From Neocallimastix lanati (nom. inval.) (taxonomy: Eukaryota; Neocallimastigomycota; Neocallimastigomycetes; Neocallimastigales; Neocallimastigaceae), in NCBI GenBank assembly GCA_016946835.1, contig JACVTC010000132.1:1-64000 (forward strand): 64,000 nt of DNA, given 5' to 3'. The notes beneath the pieces were generated by a model, which did not search any database, was not told the DNA's origin, and saw nothing but the letters and a program-made list of their open reading frames with translations. Shown here in pieces: positions 24,101 to 36,065 of this stretch (its first letter is position 1; every line of letters starts with the position of its first letter). A program made the translations under genes and the position numbers.

Positions 24101-24750
24101 ATTTCTAATATTTCCAATCTTTCTTTGAGTTTTTCTTGTTAATTAAGTGAAAATTTAATATATTTATCTATTACATTGATAAATTTATCAATTAAAAATT
24201 CAATTTCTTTTACTGGAGTCTACATTATTTTGGCATTTTCTAATTAATAACCCAAAAGTACATATGCTTATCAATTTTTAATAGTGACATGTCAATAATA
24301 CATTTCATTAATATAAATGCAATTTTATATATTTTTTATCAGATAATTCATCATTTTCTATTATTCTTGTTAGAAATTTGGAAAAATTTATGTATCCTTC
24401 TATCATTATAGAAGTATCAAATAGAGTACTATCTTCGTTTGTCAAATTGGTTTTTTCTTGGATTTCATTTTCATAATCCTTTAATGAAAACAATTTTGAA
24501 TTACCAGGAATATTAATATATTTTTTAAAATATTTTAAAAACTTTTATAAGTAAGGTGATAAACCTTGAAACTCCAAGTATTTTTTGGAAAATTATAATT
24601 GAATAATAAAGCCAAATCTTTTATAAAGTTTTTTTTTTCTTTTAATTTCGTATTTATTTAGGATTTTTTCAGTTATTTCTTTATTTTTAATATACGATTT
24701 AAATTCCTTAAATTTACAATTATCAATTTACGTATTAAATTAAATATAAA
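24100..24750 (-). pseudogene. Decayed coiled-coil-like gene
   Basis: From about 24730 downward the minus strand reads K-N-K-E-I-T-E-K-I-L-N-K-Y-E-I-K-R-K. It continues through an open 61-codon stretch (24493-24308) with E-N-E-I-Q-E-K-T-N-L-T-N-E-D, and on to P-V-K-E-I-E-F-L-I-D-K-F-I-N and E-K-L-K-E-R-L-E-I-L-E-I. Stops interrupt it several times. Charged heptad-like spacing suggests helices or coiled coil. Family unknown. Confidence 0.45.
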
Positions 24751-25245
24751 TAATTGGAAATAATATTTAAACTGTTTATATTTAATTGTTTACTAATTGT
24801 ATTAATATTTAAATATTTAGCATATTATATATTGATTTTAATAAACTTTTTTATATAAAAAAAGTATTTTTACATATTTAACAATTTTAATATATAATAC
24901 TTTCTACTGTATTTTTCTATACTATAAAAAAAAAGTAATAAATTTAAATATATATAAGTAAAATATACGTGTCGGATTATATATTCTAATTTATAATTTT
25001 ATACATATAAATATATGATATTAATAATTTTATTGTATTCTTCATTTAATTTTGATACAATTAAATTAATTTTACATATATAATAATTATGCTTTACTAT
25101 ATTATATAATATTCGATTTAAATTTATTTACCATTAAATTTTTCAATTTCAAATATATATTAAATGATTAAAAAATTAATTAATAATATTAAAAAGTAAT
25201 TACTAAAATAAAATAATAATAATAATAATAATAATATAATTATAT
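24751..25245. other. AT-rich intergenic DNA
   Basis: No gene seen; ends in an (AAT)n run at about 25209-25235. Confidence 0.6.
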
Positions 25246-26095
25246 ATATATGTTTTTCTATAAAAAATATTTAGTTTTCATTAAGTATAATTTAAAACAA
25301 GATAAAAAAAAAAAAAAGGCAAATATAATAACAGTAATTTTTAATTATAAAAATTTATTGTTCGAATATCCAAACAAAATATATATAAAATTTATATAAA
25401 TGTATTTATAATGTATTTATAATGTATTTATAATGTATTAATAAAGATTATATTAAATTAAATGTATAAGCCACATTTATTGATATAAAAACATCTAAAT
25501 TGTATTGAATTGTACAATGGTTATTCTTTAGTTATTTTAATTATAAACTATAATAACAAAGTTGATATAATTATTAAAACCAAATAACTGACTTCTAATA
25601 TATTAAGAGTCATAATTACTACAAAGAAGATTCTCTGAATAACGAATACTAGGCCAGACGATAATTATTATTTTATTTATATAGACGTTTTTATATAATA
25701 ACTATTTAGTTTTCATTCAAGTATAATTTTTTAAAATAATAAGTTAATTCTTTAAAAATCGCCAAAATAATAAAAACGATTTTTAAAAATGAAAATTTAT
25801 TTTTTTAATATATAAAAACATATATAAAATATTTTATATTTATATAAAATGTATTTATAAAGTATTTAAAAAATTGTATTAAATTATATGTATAAGCCAC
25901 TTTTATTGATATAAAAATATCTAAATGTTATAGAATTATACAATGGTTATTCTTTAGTTATTTTAATTATAAACTATATTAACAAAGTTGGTGTAATCAT
26001 TAAACCCGATTAACTGACTTTTAATATATTAAGGATCTCAGTGACTGGAAAAAGGATTCTCTAAATGACGAATCCTAAACCGTATGTTAATTATT
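25246..26095 (+). repeat. Tandem duplication, two ~430-bp copies
   Basis: Copy 1 spans about 25246-25670 and copy 2 about 25680-26095. Markers repeat at 426-434 bp: tttagttttcatt at 25270 and 25704, and ggttattctttagttatttt at 25519 and 25945. Both end in a block ending near aacgaat (copy 1) or gacgaat (copy 2). The copies have diverged by point changes and small indels. They could be two adjacent LTR-like sequences or a simple segmental duplication. Confidence 0.85.
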
Positions 26096-26229
26096 ATCAA
26101 GAATCTACTAGTATTTCTTCAGCTGAATCTAATAATATTATTAATAGAAACAGATTTAATATAGTAAAATTTAAATTAAAACATATACTTTCCTATTTTA
26201 ATAAATATCAACAATATGACTATTTATGA
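26065..26229 (+). CDS. Small ORF, 54 codons, unknown
   Basis: The ATG at 26065 starts at the end of duplication copy 2 and reads M-T-N-P-K-P-Y-V-N-Y-Y-Q-E-S-T-S-I-S-S-A before a TGA. It is Ser/Asn-rich, with third positions typical of coding DNA here. The matching place in copy 1 has ATA instead of ATG. It could be the N-terminus of a dead retroelement gag or a small gene. No family is recognised. Confidence 0.25.
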   Translation: MTNPKPYVNYYQESTSISSAESNNIINRNRFNIVKFKLKHILSYFNKYQQYDYL

Positions 26230-28586
26230 AATTACTATTATAATTTTATATAACATTGTTTAGATTTGTTTGACATAAAGATACTGGTAAAATCATAACT
26301 TTTATTATTACTTCAATTATTATTTGTCAATTTCAAATTATAATTTAGAATTTACAATATTTATTAATTTATTAAAAAATTACTCATTACGTCAATTTTA
26401 AAAGTATACAGCTAAATTACTATATATTTTATTCCATATACTCAAAATTACAGTTATGAATGTAATGAAAAAACAAATATAGAAAATATATAATATATAA
26501 ATATTATATATTAAATATATAATAAAATATATCCTTATTTAAGAGGTTAAATACACGTACGCATCAAATTTACTAATATTCCAAGGTAATTACAATTTTA
26601 ATTTATTATTAAACTATAACTAATATATAATAATTTACTTATAAATAAAATAAATCATAATTAATATGAAGTTAATTACTATTCCAAAATATTTAACTTA
26701 TATGTGATATGATCTATTTATAAATATAGAAATTTAAATATTAAATTATTTGTATAACTAATTTAAAATATATATTTTTATAATTACTTCTAAATACAAA
26801 GCAAATCTTCTTAAATAATACCGTACTAATGGTATAAATGTTTAGCGAGAAAAAAACGTATTATACAATAATTATATTAATTGATTACCTAGCGTGAAAT
26901 GGATTTTCTTTAATTATATTTAATACAATATTATTATTTAACTTATTATAAAAAGATTTTAATTATAAATAATAATAATAAATATATAATATCATCATTT
27001 ATAGAATTACATTAAAAATGGCATAATATCATAAAAATGCTTCATTAAATATAAATTAGACACCTCATATTTCTATATAAAATAATGAGCTTTAAACGTT
27101 ATTGATAAGCATTTCAATTAAATATGAGGACAATCATGTTTAAGTATAAAATTGAAATGATAACTATATATCAATATATATTATTAATTATTTTATCAAA
27201 ATTATGATGTAATTTTTCAATTAATGTTAGAAAGCAACTTAAAATTTTAAATAAATAATATTTATATTTATTTCGAAATATTTTGATTTAAGGAGGAATA
27301 ATGGTAATTGAAAATTTAAAATTATGTATAAAACCTCAATAAAATTATATCGAATTAAAAAGAAAATTAGGTAATAATATTGAATAAAATATTTAAAATT
27401 TATAAAAACTTACAAAGGAATCTAAAATTTTAAGATATTTCTATAGTAATCTATTTCAGTTTTGGTGTATTTTCCATTAAAGAACATTTAAAATTTTTAA
27501 ATATAGATATCAAAAAATAATATACAAATAATATTTTCAATTCTTAAAATATTAAAGTTTTAAAAATAATAAATCATAAATAAATATATTATTACAAAAG
27601 TTAAAAAATTTCTTTAATATATATAATCCATATTTTATTATAAACTTAATATAATTATTACTTTATTCTAAATAAAATTCTATAATTAAATATACTACTT
27701 TTATTTTAATGATGATATAAAATATGATTATTTTTTAAATAAAAATGAACATTCAAATAAATATTCTTCTTTATTATATATAAAATATCGAAATTTATTA
27801 ATTTTAATGATTTAATTTTGTTAACTTTTTATTTAAATATTAAAAAATATAAAATAATAAGTTTTAATCATTTATTTTCTAATTTATTTTTCAAATTTAA
27901 ATTTTTATAAATGTACTTATAACATTATAAAAAGATTTAAATAATATTTATTTTTTGAGTTATCATTTATTAATAGAAATAAAATAAAATTTTCATTAAT
28001 TTTTTCCTTATTTAAAAATATATACGTTTTAATACTTCTTTAATTTAAATTTATATGAAAATGACTCTAATAATTGAATAATTTTATTTTAATATTTTTT
28101 ATAATTACTTCTCGTATTATTTATATAATTATTTTCTTAATGCTTGAAATCAAATAAAGTATATATAATTTTAATATTTAAAAATAATAAAATATTAAAT
28201 TTTAATATATGTATTTAACTAAATATTTATCTAAATAATAAATTTATATTAAATAAATAAAATGATTTTATAAATATTAGAAACTATATAAATTTAGTAA
28301 TAGACAAAAAATATTAAAATAAATGTTCAAAATATATATTAATGATAAAAATATCTTATAATTATAAAACTGATTATATTTTTTTTTATAAATATATATT
28401 TGACCTACTTGTATATATTAATAATTTTAAAAATAATAATAACTTATGATAATAAAAAATTTAATATATCTTTAAAATTTTTAAATAAATTTATTCTAAT
28501 TAAAAAAATAATACATCTAAAACTATTCTAAAGCATTTATATAATTGTTGAAATATTCATTTTATATTCTCATGATTAATTAAATA
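26230..28586. other. Long AT-rich intergenic region
   Basis: About 2.3 kb with no supportable gene. It contains a 10-bp inverted repeat (cctcatattt at 27063, aaatatgagg at 27120) and many A/T microsatellites. Slightly more complex sequence at about 26540-26900 shows no reading frame. Confidence 0.6.
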
Positions 28587-29699
28587 TTAATATATATTGT
28601 AATTACTTATTGGTGAATTTTGTTCTATTAAATAATTATATTTAATATTATCGGTTTGAGAAAATAATATTATATTACTATGAAAATTACTTTGATTTTG
28701 ATTATCAATTGAAATATTGGTTGATTTTTCTATTAATATTTGGTTTTCCTGTGTAGTATAATTATTAATTTTATTATATTGAACATTAATTTTATTTAAT
28801 TCAATTAAATTGCTTAATTGTGATTGAGTCTGAGTAGGTATTTCAAAAATATATGGATTATTAAAATTATCATTATTATTTTGATATTGCAGATTATTAT
28901 TCGTTTGTGAATAATTATTATTAAAAGAAATATTATAAAATGATTTATTTCTATTAATATTTATGAAATTGTTACTATTAACTAATTCGTAATAGTCATT
29001 TCGGATATTGGCATCATTAAAAGTATTATTTATATTATTATTATAATTAAAATATAAATTATTATTATTAAAATAATTATTATAAAAATTTCTTTCATTA
29101 TTATTATGGCTATTAATAATATCACTATTTTCTGTATATTTTTTATTTTTAATAAAAGAGTTCTTTCTTGATATTTCTTTGAGAAGATAAGGTTTTCCTT
29201 TAATGAATTTTGGATGGAAGAATTTCCAATTTCCATTTTTATTTTTAATTAAGGATTGATGTATATTTTGATTTTTTTTTTTAACATTATTTGAAAAATT
29301 AATTACTTTTTGAAACCCATATAAATTTAATGACCTTACAAAACTTAAAAATTTGTTATGACGAAAGTATAGTCTCAAAACATTTTCCGTAAATCCAGAA
29401 ACATCGAGAATAGTAAATGAAAGGCCAGAATTATCCCATTTTATATAATTAGAAAAATTTAAACATGATAACATATGATAAAGTTTATAAACAAAGTTAA
29501 TCTTGGGAAATGTATTTAAACTCTTAGAATTGTAAGTATTTATCAAAGAATTTTCTGATATTGAGTTTGGGTCTGGTGATAGAAAAAAATTAAAATAATT
29601 ATTAATAGGATTATTAATATATTCATCATTACTATATATATTATTTTTATTAATAAAATTTGTACTATTACAAATATTATTATTAATATTAATATTCAT
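28587..29699 (-). CDS. HSF-type DNA-binding transcription factor
   Basis: Intact 370-residue protein. Residues about 64-179 form a heat-shock-factor-type winged helix. The visible motifs are F-V-Y-K-L-Y-H-M-L, I-K-W-D-N-S-G-L-S-F, V-L-R-L-Y-F-R-H-N-K-F, the recognition-helix signature S-F-V-R-S-L-N-L-Y-G-F-Q-K-V (about 119-132), then W-K-F-F-H-P-K-F. In classical HSFs the helix reads R-Q-L-N; here Gln is Ser. About 40 Asn/Lys-rich residues sit in the wing. The N-terminus and the last ~190 residues are Asn/Tyr-rich low complexity. I see no leucine-zipper trimerisation region, so it may resemble Sfl1/Skn7-like or orphan HSF-domain factors more than canonical Hsf1. Nuclear DNA binding is expected; targets are unknown. 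It stands alone in AT-rich DNA. Confidence 0.93.
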   Translation of the reverse strand: MNININNNICNSTNFINKNNIYSNDEYINNPINNYFNFFLSPDPNSISENSLINTYNSKSLNTFPKINFVYKLYHMLSCLNFSNYIKWDNSGLSFTILDVSGFTENVLRLYFRHNKFLSFVRSLNLYGFQKVINFSNNVKKKNQNIHQSLIKNKNGNWKFFHPKFIKGKPYLLKEISRKNSFIKNKKYTENSDIINSHNNNERNFYNNYFNNNNLYFNYNNNINNTFNDANIRNDYYELVNSNNFININRNKSFYNISFNNNYSQTNNNLQYQNNNDNFNNPYIFEIPTQTQSQLSNLIELNKINVQYNKINNYTTQENQILIEKSTNISIDNQNQSNFHSNIILFSQTDNIKYNYLIEQNSPISNYNIY

Positions 29700-30693
29700 T
29701 TGTAAACTACTTTAAAGTAAATTTAAAAACCTAAAAATATTAATTTCTATTTATTTTAGTTTTGTATATTTATCAAAATATTACTTCTATTATTATTTTA
29801 TATATTAATATATTAATAATTTATTACTAAAAAAAAAATAAAATAAAAATAAAAAATAAAATGTTTATATATAAATATATTATATTTTTAGTTGCTTATT
29901 TTTAAAAATCCGTTAAAAAAATTAAAATAACAAATATATGGTTTTATAAAAAAAAAATCTTTCATTAAATTTTTTAGAGTTTACTATAAAATTTAACTAA
30001 TAAATTATAAATAAATAAAATTTTTATTTAACTATATAATTATATTTTATTGGTTCCTTTATTATTAAGTCAAATTATATATATAATTGTATTTTATATA
30101 AATTTTTTATTAATTTTTAAATATTAATATATAGATAAAATATATCACAAATAGTATTATTAAAAGTACAAATAAATTAATATAATTTTAAATTTTATAT
30201 TTAATATTCCATTTTGTTATGATTGGTTTTAAAGAATAAATTAATTTTTACATTTATTTTTTGTTTTATATATATATATATATAAAATTAAATTTATTAA
30301 TAATAAAATAAATTCTTAATATAATATTCAAGCTTTAAACTAAAAATTTTCTTATTATATAAATATAATTTATTTTGAAATTTTATAATTTTTATTAAAT
30401 AAATATAAATAAAATTTTTCAATAAAAATTAATTTAAAAAACTTTATTTTATGTATAAAATTTCCAAATATTCTATAAAAAACTGAATAAATTTAACAAA
30501 TAAATTATTTATTTTCTAATGAAATAATAATATATTTAAATAAAATTTGTAAATTATATATGTAAGGAGAATAATTAAAGGACTTTTATTTTCCACTTTA
30601 AATAAAGTAATAATTTATAATTACTTCAATATACAATCTAACCCTTTCTGTGATTATCAGAATTTATTTTATCTTTAAGATTAATTTTATCCG

Positions 30694-30724
<31 letters not shown>

Positions 30725-31600
30725 ATAATTTATTGCTACAACTTATTATTAATTTTTAAAAATCTTTATTAAATTAGAAGAAGATTCAATCTTCTAATAT
30801 TAATTTACATTTAATCTTTATTTTAAAATAAAAATAATTTTTCATGCTTAATGAAATATTAATTTATGTAAGGAAATCATTAAAAAAATTAAGAATAGAT
30901 TTTTTTATTTTAAGTCTTTTATCAATTATATACATATATTACTCTAATTAAAGTATCAGTACTAATCTTAAATTTTTTTAAAGATCTACAATTTGAAAAC
31001 TTAAAAATATTAGATTGTAATATCTAAAAAATTATAAATAAATATAAAAATAAAAAATCTTTAGTAATAAAATATTTAATTTTATGAATTATTAATAAAT
31101 TATTATTAAATAAATTATTTTATATTTTTGTTCTTCAGCTATTTAATTTTTATTTTTTAATTCGTACTAAACAAACTTTATTAATTTATAATTTTTATTA
31201 TTATTTATTAATATTTTTAATTTAGGTTTAATAAATTTATTTTTAAACATTAAAAATTATAATATAAATTGTAAATTTATTTTACATTTTTACAAATTTT
31301 TATTTTAAAGCCATAAATAAATTAAATTTTTTTCTAAATTAAATTATTTAATACTTTATTTTGGTATTAAAAAAAATAAAAAATATTTAATTAACACCAA
31401 AAGAAATTATTTAATACTTAACACATTTCAGTATTTTTTTTTTTTAATAATTACGTGTAAAAATACGAAATTATTTTTTATTTATAATATTAAATTTAAT
31501 TAAAAAAGAATTTAATATATATTATATAAACTATAATTAAATTACTAATTTTAATTAAATTATTATAAAAATAAAAGTAATAATTTCTATATTTATTCTT
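29700..31600. other. AT-rich intergenic DNA
   Basis: Contains a (TA)n run near 30268-30285 and a T20-type run near 30695-30713. No gene or RNA could be supported. Confidence 0.6.
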
Positions 31601-32590
31601 ATTTCTACTATATATTGGATCCGATCTAATTCAATTCAGCTTATTAATTCGTGGGTTTACATACATAAATATCTTTATTAAATCCCGTCTTTTAATCATT
31701 TTCTATGCTTTCCTTGTAATAGGTTTTATGTAATATAGCAATAAGAATTTCCCCTTAAATATATATTATTATTCAAAATATCCTAAGTAATATAAATAAG
31801 ATGTAGTCCTAACTGTTTATCTAAGAGTGATGTACAAGTATTGTCATTTTAATATATTTACAAATGAATTATTATAATCTGAATGCAAGATTTCATGTTT
31901 TAAAGTAGATATATTCTAATAATTCACAAATATTAAATTATTTATGTATTAATATAGGGAAATAGTACGTATTTCTCTGAGTTTATGTACATTGTCTTCA
32001 TTCCAAAGAGAAATAAGGAACTAGTGAAACACTAAGCAAAGAGAGATAAAATAAAATTTTTAGCAATAATATACATGTTAAAACGCAAATATTGAATACT
32101 TAGTAAGGTCGTCCAGTTCGTACATTTTCAATTTGTGAAAGTTTGTAGATTACCTCAATAGTCGCACAAAATGAAATACATACTGAAAATTAAAAAAGAA
32201 CTGTCATGTTAATAAAATAATTTGGAAAACACAGGTTACTCTAAGCGGTTACTTTTGGAATTCATGATATGATATAAATATGTATTTAATATTTATATTC
32301 TATGATATTACAAAACTATATTAATCTCCAATAAACTTTCGTCAGATGCTTATATACTTAAAACTGATACTATTATTAGACTTAATTATAAGCCTTAATG
32401 ATGTATATAATTAATTATAAAGGAATTTTGTCGGACAAATTTCAATATGAAAATGAATACATCTTATAAGAGAATGAATGATTTTCGTTCCGATGCTGGA
32501 GTTCAATTGAGATATATGTAAGAACGTACAGTTAATTCATTTTTATGCAGATATTTAAAGACGTTTTATGATAGATGACATTGTATTAAT
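31601..32590. other. GC-richer, non-coding-looking island
   Basis: About 1 kb with visibly higher complexity and GC than both flanks (for example ggatccgatctaattc near 31618 and gttccgatgctggagttc near 32488). No frame longer than a few dozen codons and no repeat partner was found in the window. It could be an ancient transposon remnant, a long non-coding RNA or a regulatory region. Confidence 0.4.
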
Positions 32591-34982
32591 ATCCAATATA
32601 TAATTATATTTATAATATTAGTGAAGCATTATTTAAATATCTGTATATTTTATGTATGAACCAATTTATTTTTTTTATTCTTATTTCTATAAGTAGATCT
32701 ATAAAATAATTACAAAGATTAAAGTTTATTATTATATTTTCAATAAAATTTATGAGTATTTCAATAACTATTAATATAAATAAATAAAACAATATTAAAC
32801 TAGATTACTTTTTATACACTTTTATTGTTTAATTTTCAATAACTTATTAACCTATACAACCTTTATTTAAATTAATTAAATAATTTAATTAATCTAGTAA
32901 AAATAAATATTATTAAAATATAATTTTTAATAAATTTTCTAAATACTATATAAAATAATGATAAAAAAACCCTGTAATTATAAATGTATAATATTTGTTT
33001 ATATATACAAAATAGAAAAAAATATTAAATACATATTGGAAATATATTTGACCAAAATAAATATATTTAGAATCAGGAAATTTTAAAAAAATAATTAATA
33101 AAAATATAACATAAATTAAATAAAATATAAGAATACATAAAAACAATATTTTTCAAAATTTATTAGCAAAAAAATATATAATAAAAGCAAAAATTTTAAT
33201 AATTATGAAATTTTTTAGATTACTAAACAAATTTATTAAAACAATGATATTCACTGGAATTTTAAATTCCATAAGAAATAGTAAATCTCTTTTTATTAAT
33301 GAAATTAATATTTTATAAAATTAAGAATATTTTATCTATTAAGATATATATAATTAATGTTATATCTTTTATTATTTAAAAAAAATATTCTATTATATAT
33401 TATTTCATTAATAAATATAAATAATTATTTTTCCAAAAATAATAAAAACTATATATAAAGTATAATTTTTTTTTATATTATAATTATTTCAAAGAAATAC
33501 CTAAATTATTATTAATTAATGATAAATTATTATAATATTTAAATATAAATATACATTTTAAATAGTAATATCAAAAATATTATATATTAATATTTGTTCT
33601 TTTTATAATTTTATTATTTTTCAATAATTACTAAATATAATAATTACATAAATGTAAATTATGTAATCATTAATAAATTAATTTTAGTTATAAATAAAAC
33701 ATATTTAATTAAAACATTTAATATTATTTATAAATATATTTATAAATATCATTAACAATAAAAAAGCTAATTAATATTATATATTGTAAATAAACAAATA
33801 TAAACTATTTGTCTATTTAAAAAGTATATTTGAATTATTTTAATATTTCTTTTTAAATTAATTTTAAGGAAATTAAAAACATTCAATATGTTTTTATTAA
33901 TCATAAAATAAAATAATTAAAAATTCTTATATAAAATGGTAGTAAAAATACTATTTATTTATAAAAGTATTTATTTAATAATATATACATTTTTTATATT
34001 TTAAGTTAAAAGAATTTAAATATTTATATAAAATTTTTAATTTTTATTACTTAATAATTATTTATTAAGAAATACATTAATAATGAGGATTTAGAAGGGA
34101 ATTATTAAAAATTGTATTAAAAATAAATTTTAATATTATTAAATATATTTATATTTTAAAATTTCATTTGATATTAATTGTAATTAATTTAATAATAATA
34201 TGAAAAATACTAATATTAATAATATTTATTAATAATAATTTAATTTAAAATATTTTATTTTCATTTAATTTCTATTATAATATAACATCAAAAACATGTA
34301 AACAATTTACTCATAAATGATATTTTTATAAAAATATAAATTATTATTTTTTTTGTATTATTAAAATTTATTTTATAAACATAGTAGAAGCCTTTGAATT
34401 ATTAAAGTACTTTAATTTAGAAATAATAAATATAAATTGCTTTTGAATAATAATATTAAATTTTTTGATTGAAAAAGTAATTTTATAAAGTATAAAAGCA
34501 ATTAATTTTTAGAATAATTTAATACTAAATATTAATTATTAAAAGCAATCATTTTATTTGGTTAATACATTAAAATAATTTGTATAAATAAATAAATATT
34601 TTGTTATGATTAAAAATCATAATATGAATTTCATATTATTTTATTTATTTAATTTTTACGAAAATAATTAAAATTTTTATGGTTTATTTAAGTTATTTTA
34701 ATAAAAGTATATTTAAATAATTCAAATGTAAAACTCTTTTTAAATAATAATTTAATTATATATAAAATAATATATTAATAATAAACTTTAAATTATACCT
34801 AATAAATTTTATTTTTAATTAATTAACTGTAATCTAAGATAAAAAATTTAAAAAGAAATAAACATATTTTATATTTTTTAATTATTTTTTTATAATTAAA
34901 GCTAATTATTTTATAATTAAAGATATTATTATATACGTATTAAATTAAAATTATATTTTTTTTATTAATACACATTTCAAGA
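32591..34982. other. AT-rich intergenic DNA
   Basis: Short hydrophobic open frames on the minus strand (32610-32792, 32946-33146) are low-complexity and not convincing. The last few hundred bases are the upstream region of the ankyrin-type gene. Confidence 0.6.
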
Positions 34983-36065
34983 ATGTATAATATGGATAAT
35001 GATATAGAAGAAATAAAACGCTATATTGAAATGAAGGATTATAATAGTTTAGAAGAGTTTTTAGGAGTATTTATGATACCAAAAAAAAAATTGCAAAATC
35101 AAAATTTTGATATTTTATGTTATTCAATTAAATGTGGATGCAGCGATAAACTTATAAAACAAATATTTGAATGGAGCAATATTAAAGAAGTTGATTATTT
35201 TTATTTCATTAATAATGAATATATTTCACCATTGCTCTATTCATTTATTTATAAAAAATATGCAATAATTGAATTTTTAATTAAAAATGGGGCTAATATT
35301 AATAGAAAATATGATAATATGACATTATTAAAATATTTAATTTCTAAAGAATATTTTATAAAAGATTTCATTTCAATTTTAGTTAAAAATAAGTACGTTT
35401 TTAGTCGTAGTGATTTTAATTTACTTTTTCAAAAAGATTTTAATTTAATTATATTAACATTCGAAGAAATCACATTATATAACAAGAATATGGAAAATAT
35501 GAACTATAATAATTATAACAATTCTAGTAATAATAATAATATTATAATTAATGAAAATAAGATAAAAGAAAAAAAGAAAAATTCCAAAAATAAAGAAAAA
35601 AACAAAGAAATAGAAATAAATGAGGAAGATAAAAAAAAAGAAAATGAAGAGACATTCAAACACGAAATCAACATTTTATTTATGTGGTATATAAATTTAT
35701 TTAAAAGAAGGGAATTTGACAAAATTTTAGAATTATTCAAATATGAAACATCTGAAGAACGAAGTAGAGGATTAAAATTTTTTGAGTATCATTTTAATTA
35801 TTTAGATAAGAAACATGAAAACGATATAAAACTCCAATTTTTACATGAAATTATGAATAAAAATATTGAAATTCCAAAATTTCAAAATGAGAATAAAATA
35901 GAATATATGAGTGAAAATTATTTAAGAAATCAATTTAACAGAATTTTAATTAGAAAACATGAATTATATAGTAGATTTATTTCAAATAACGATTATAACC
36001 GAATAAATAAATTTAAAAAAAATAATAAATTTTTTTTTAAATATATGCAAAAACCTCCTAAATAA
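34983..36065 (+). CDS. Ankyrin-type repeat protein A
   Basis: Intact 360-residue protein. Residues 5-75 are helical (I-P-K-K-K-L, N-F-D-I-L-C-Y-S-I-K-C-G-C-S). The clearest ankyrin-like unit is about 81-112 (S-P-L-L-Y-S-F-I, then I-I-E-F-L-I-K-N-G-A-N-I-N). Residues about 170-226 are Asn- then Lys/Glu-rich low complexity. The C-terminal third is basic and helical. Start: the ATG at 34983, with a second in-frame ATG at 34992. It is a paralogue of the minus-strand gene at 47573-48730, sharing I-P...N-F-D-x-L, C-S, S-P-L-L and F-L-I-x-x-G-A in order. Ankyrin units usually mediate protein binding; partners are unknown. It points toward the satellite array. Confidence 0.9.
   Translation: MYNMDNDIEEIKRYIEMKDYNSLEEFLGVFMIPKKKLQNQNFDILCYSIKCGCSDKLIKQIFEWSNIKEVDYFYFINNEYISPLLYSFIYKKYAIIEFLIKNGANINRKYDNMTLLKYLISKEYFIKDFISILVKNKYVFSRSDFNLLFQKDFNLIILTFEEITLYNKNMENMNYNNYNNSSNNNNIIINENKIKEKKKNSKNKEKNKEIEINEEDKKKENEETFKHEINILFMWYINLFKRREFDKILELFKYETSEERSRGLKFFEYHFNYLDKKHENDIKLQFLHEIMNKNIEIPKFQNENKIEYMSENYLRNQFNRILIRKHELYSRFISNNDYNRINKFKKNNKFFFKYMQKPPK

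Noticed and set aside
27063-27129. 10-bp inverted repeat with a 47-bp spacer
   Set aside because: Short enough to occur by chance in AT-rich DNA; no further symmetry beyond the arms.
32610-33146. Two short hydrophobic minus-strand frames that could be membrane peptides
   Set aside because: Composition is what random AT-rich DNA gives; no start context or conservation can be shown.
35475-35740. Minus-strand Phe/Ile-rich frames
   Set aside because: Antisense of the Asn/Lys/Glu-rich stretch in ankyrin-type protein A.
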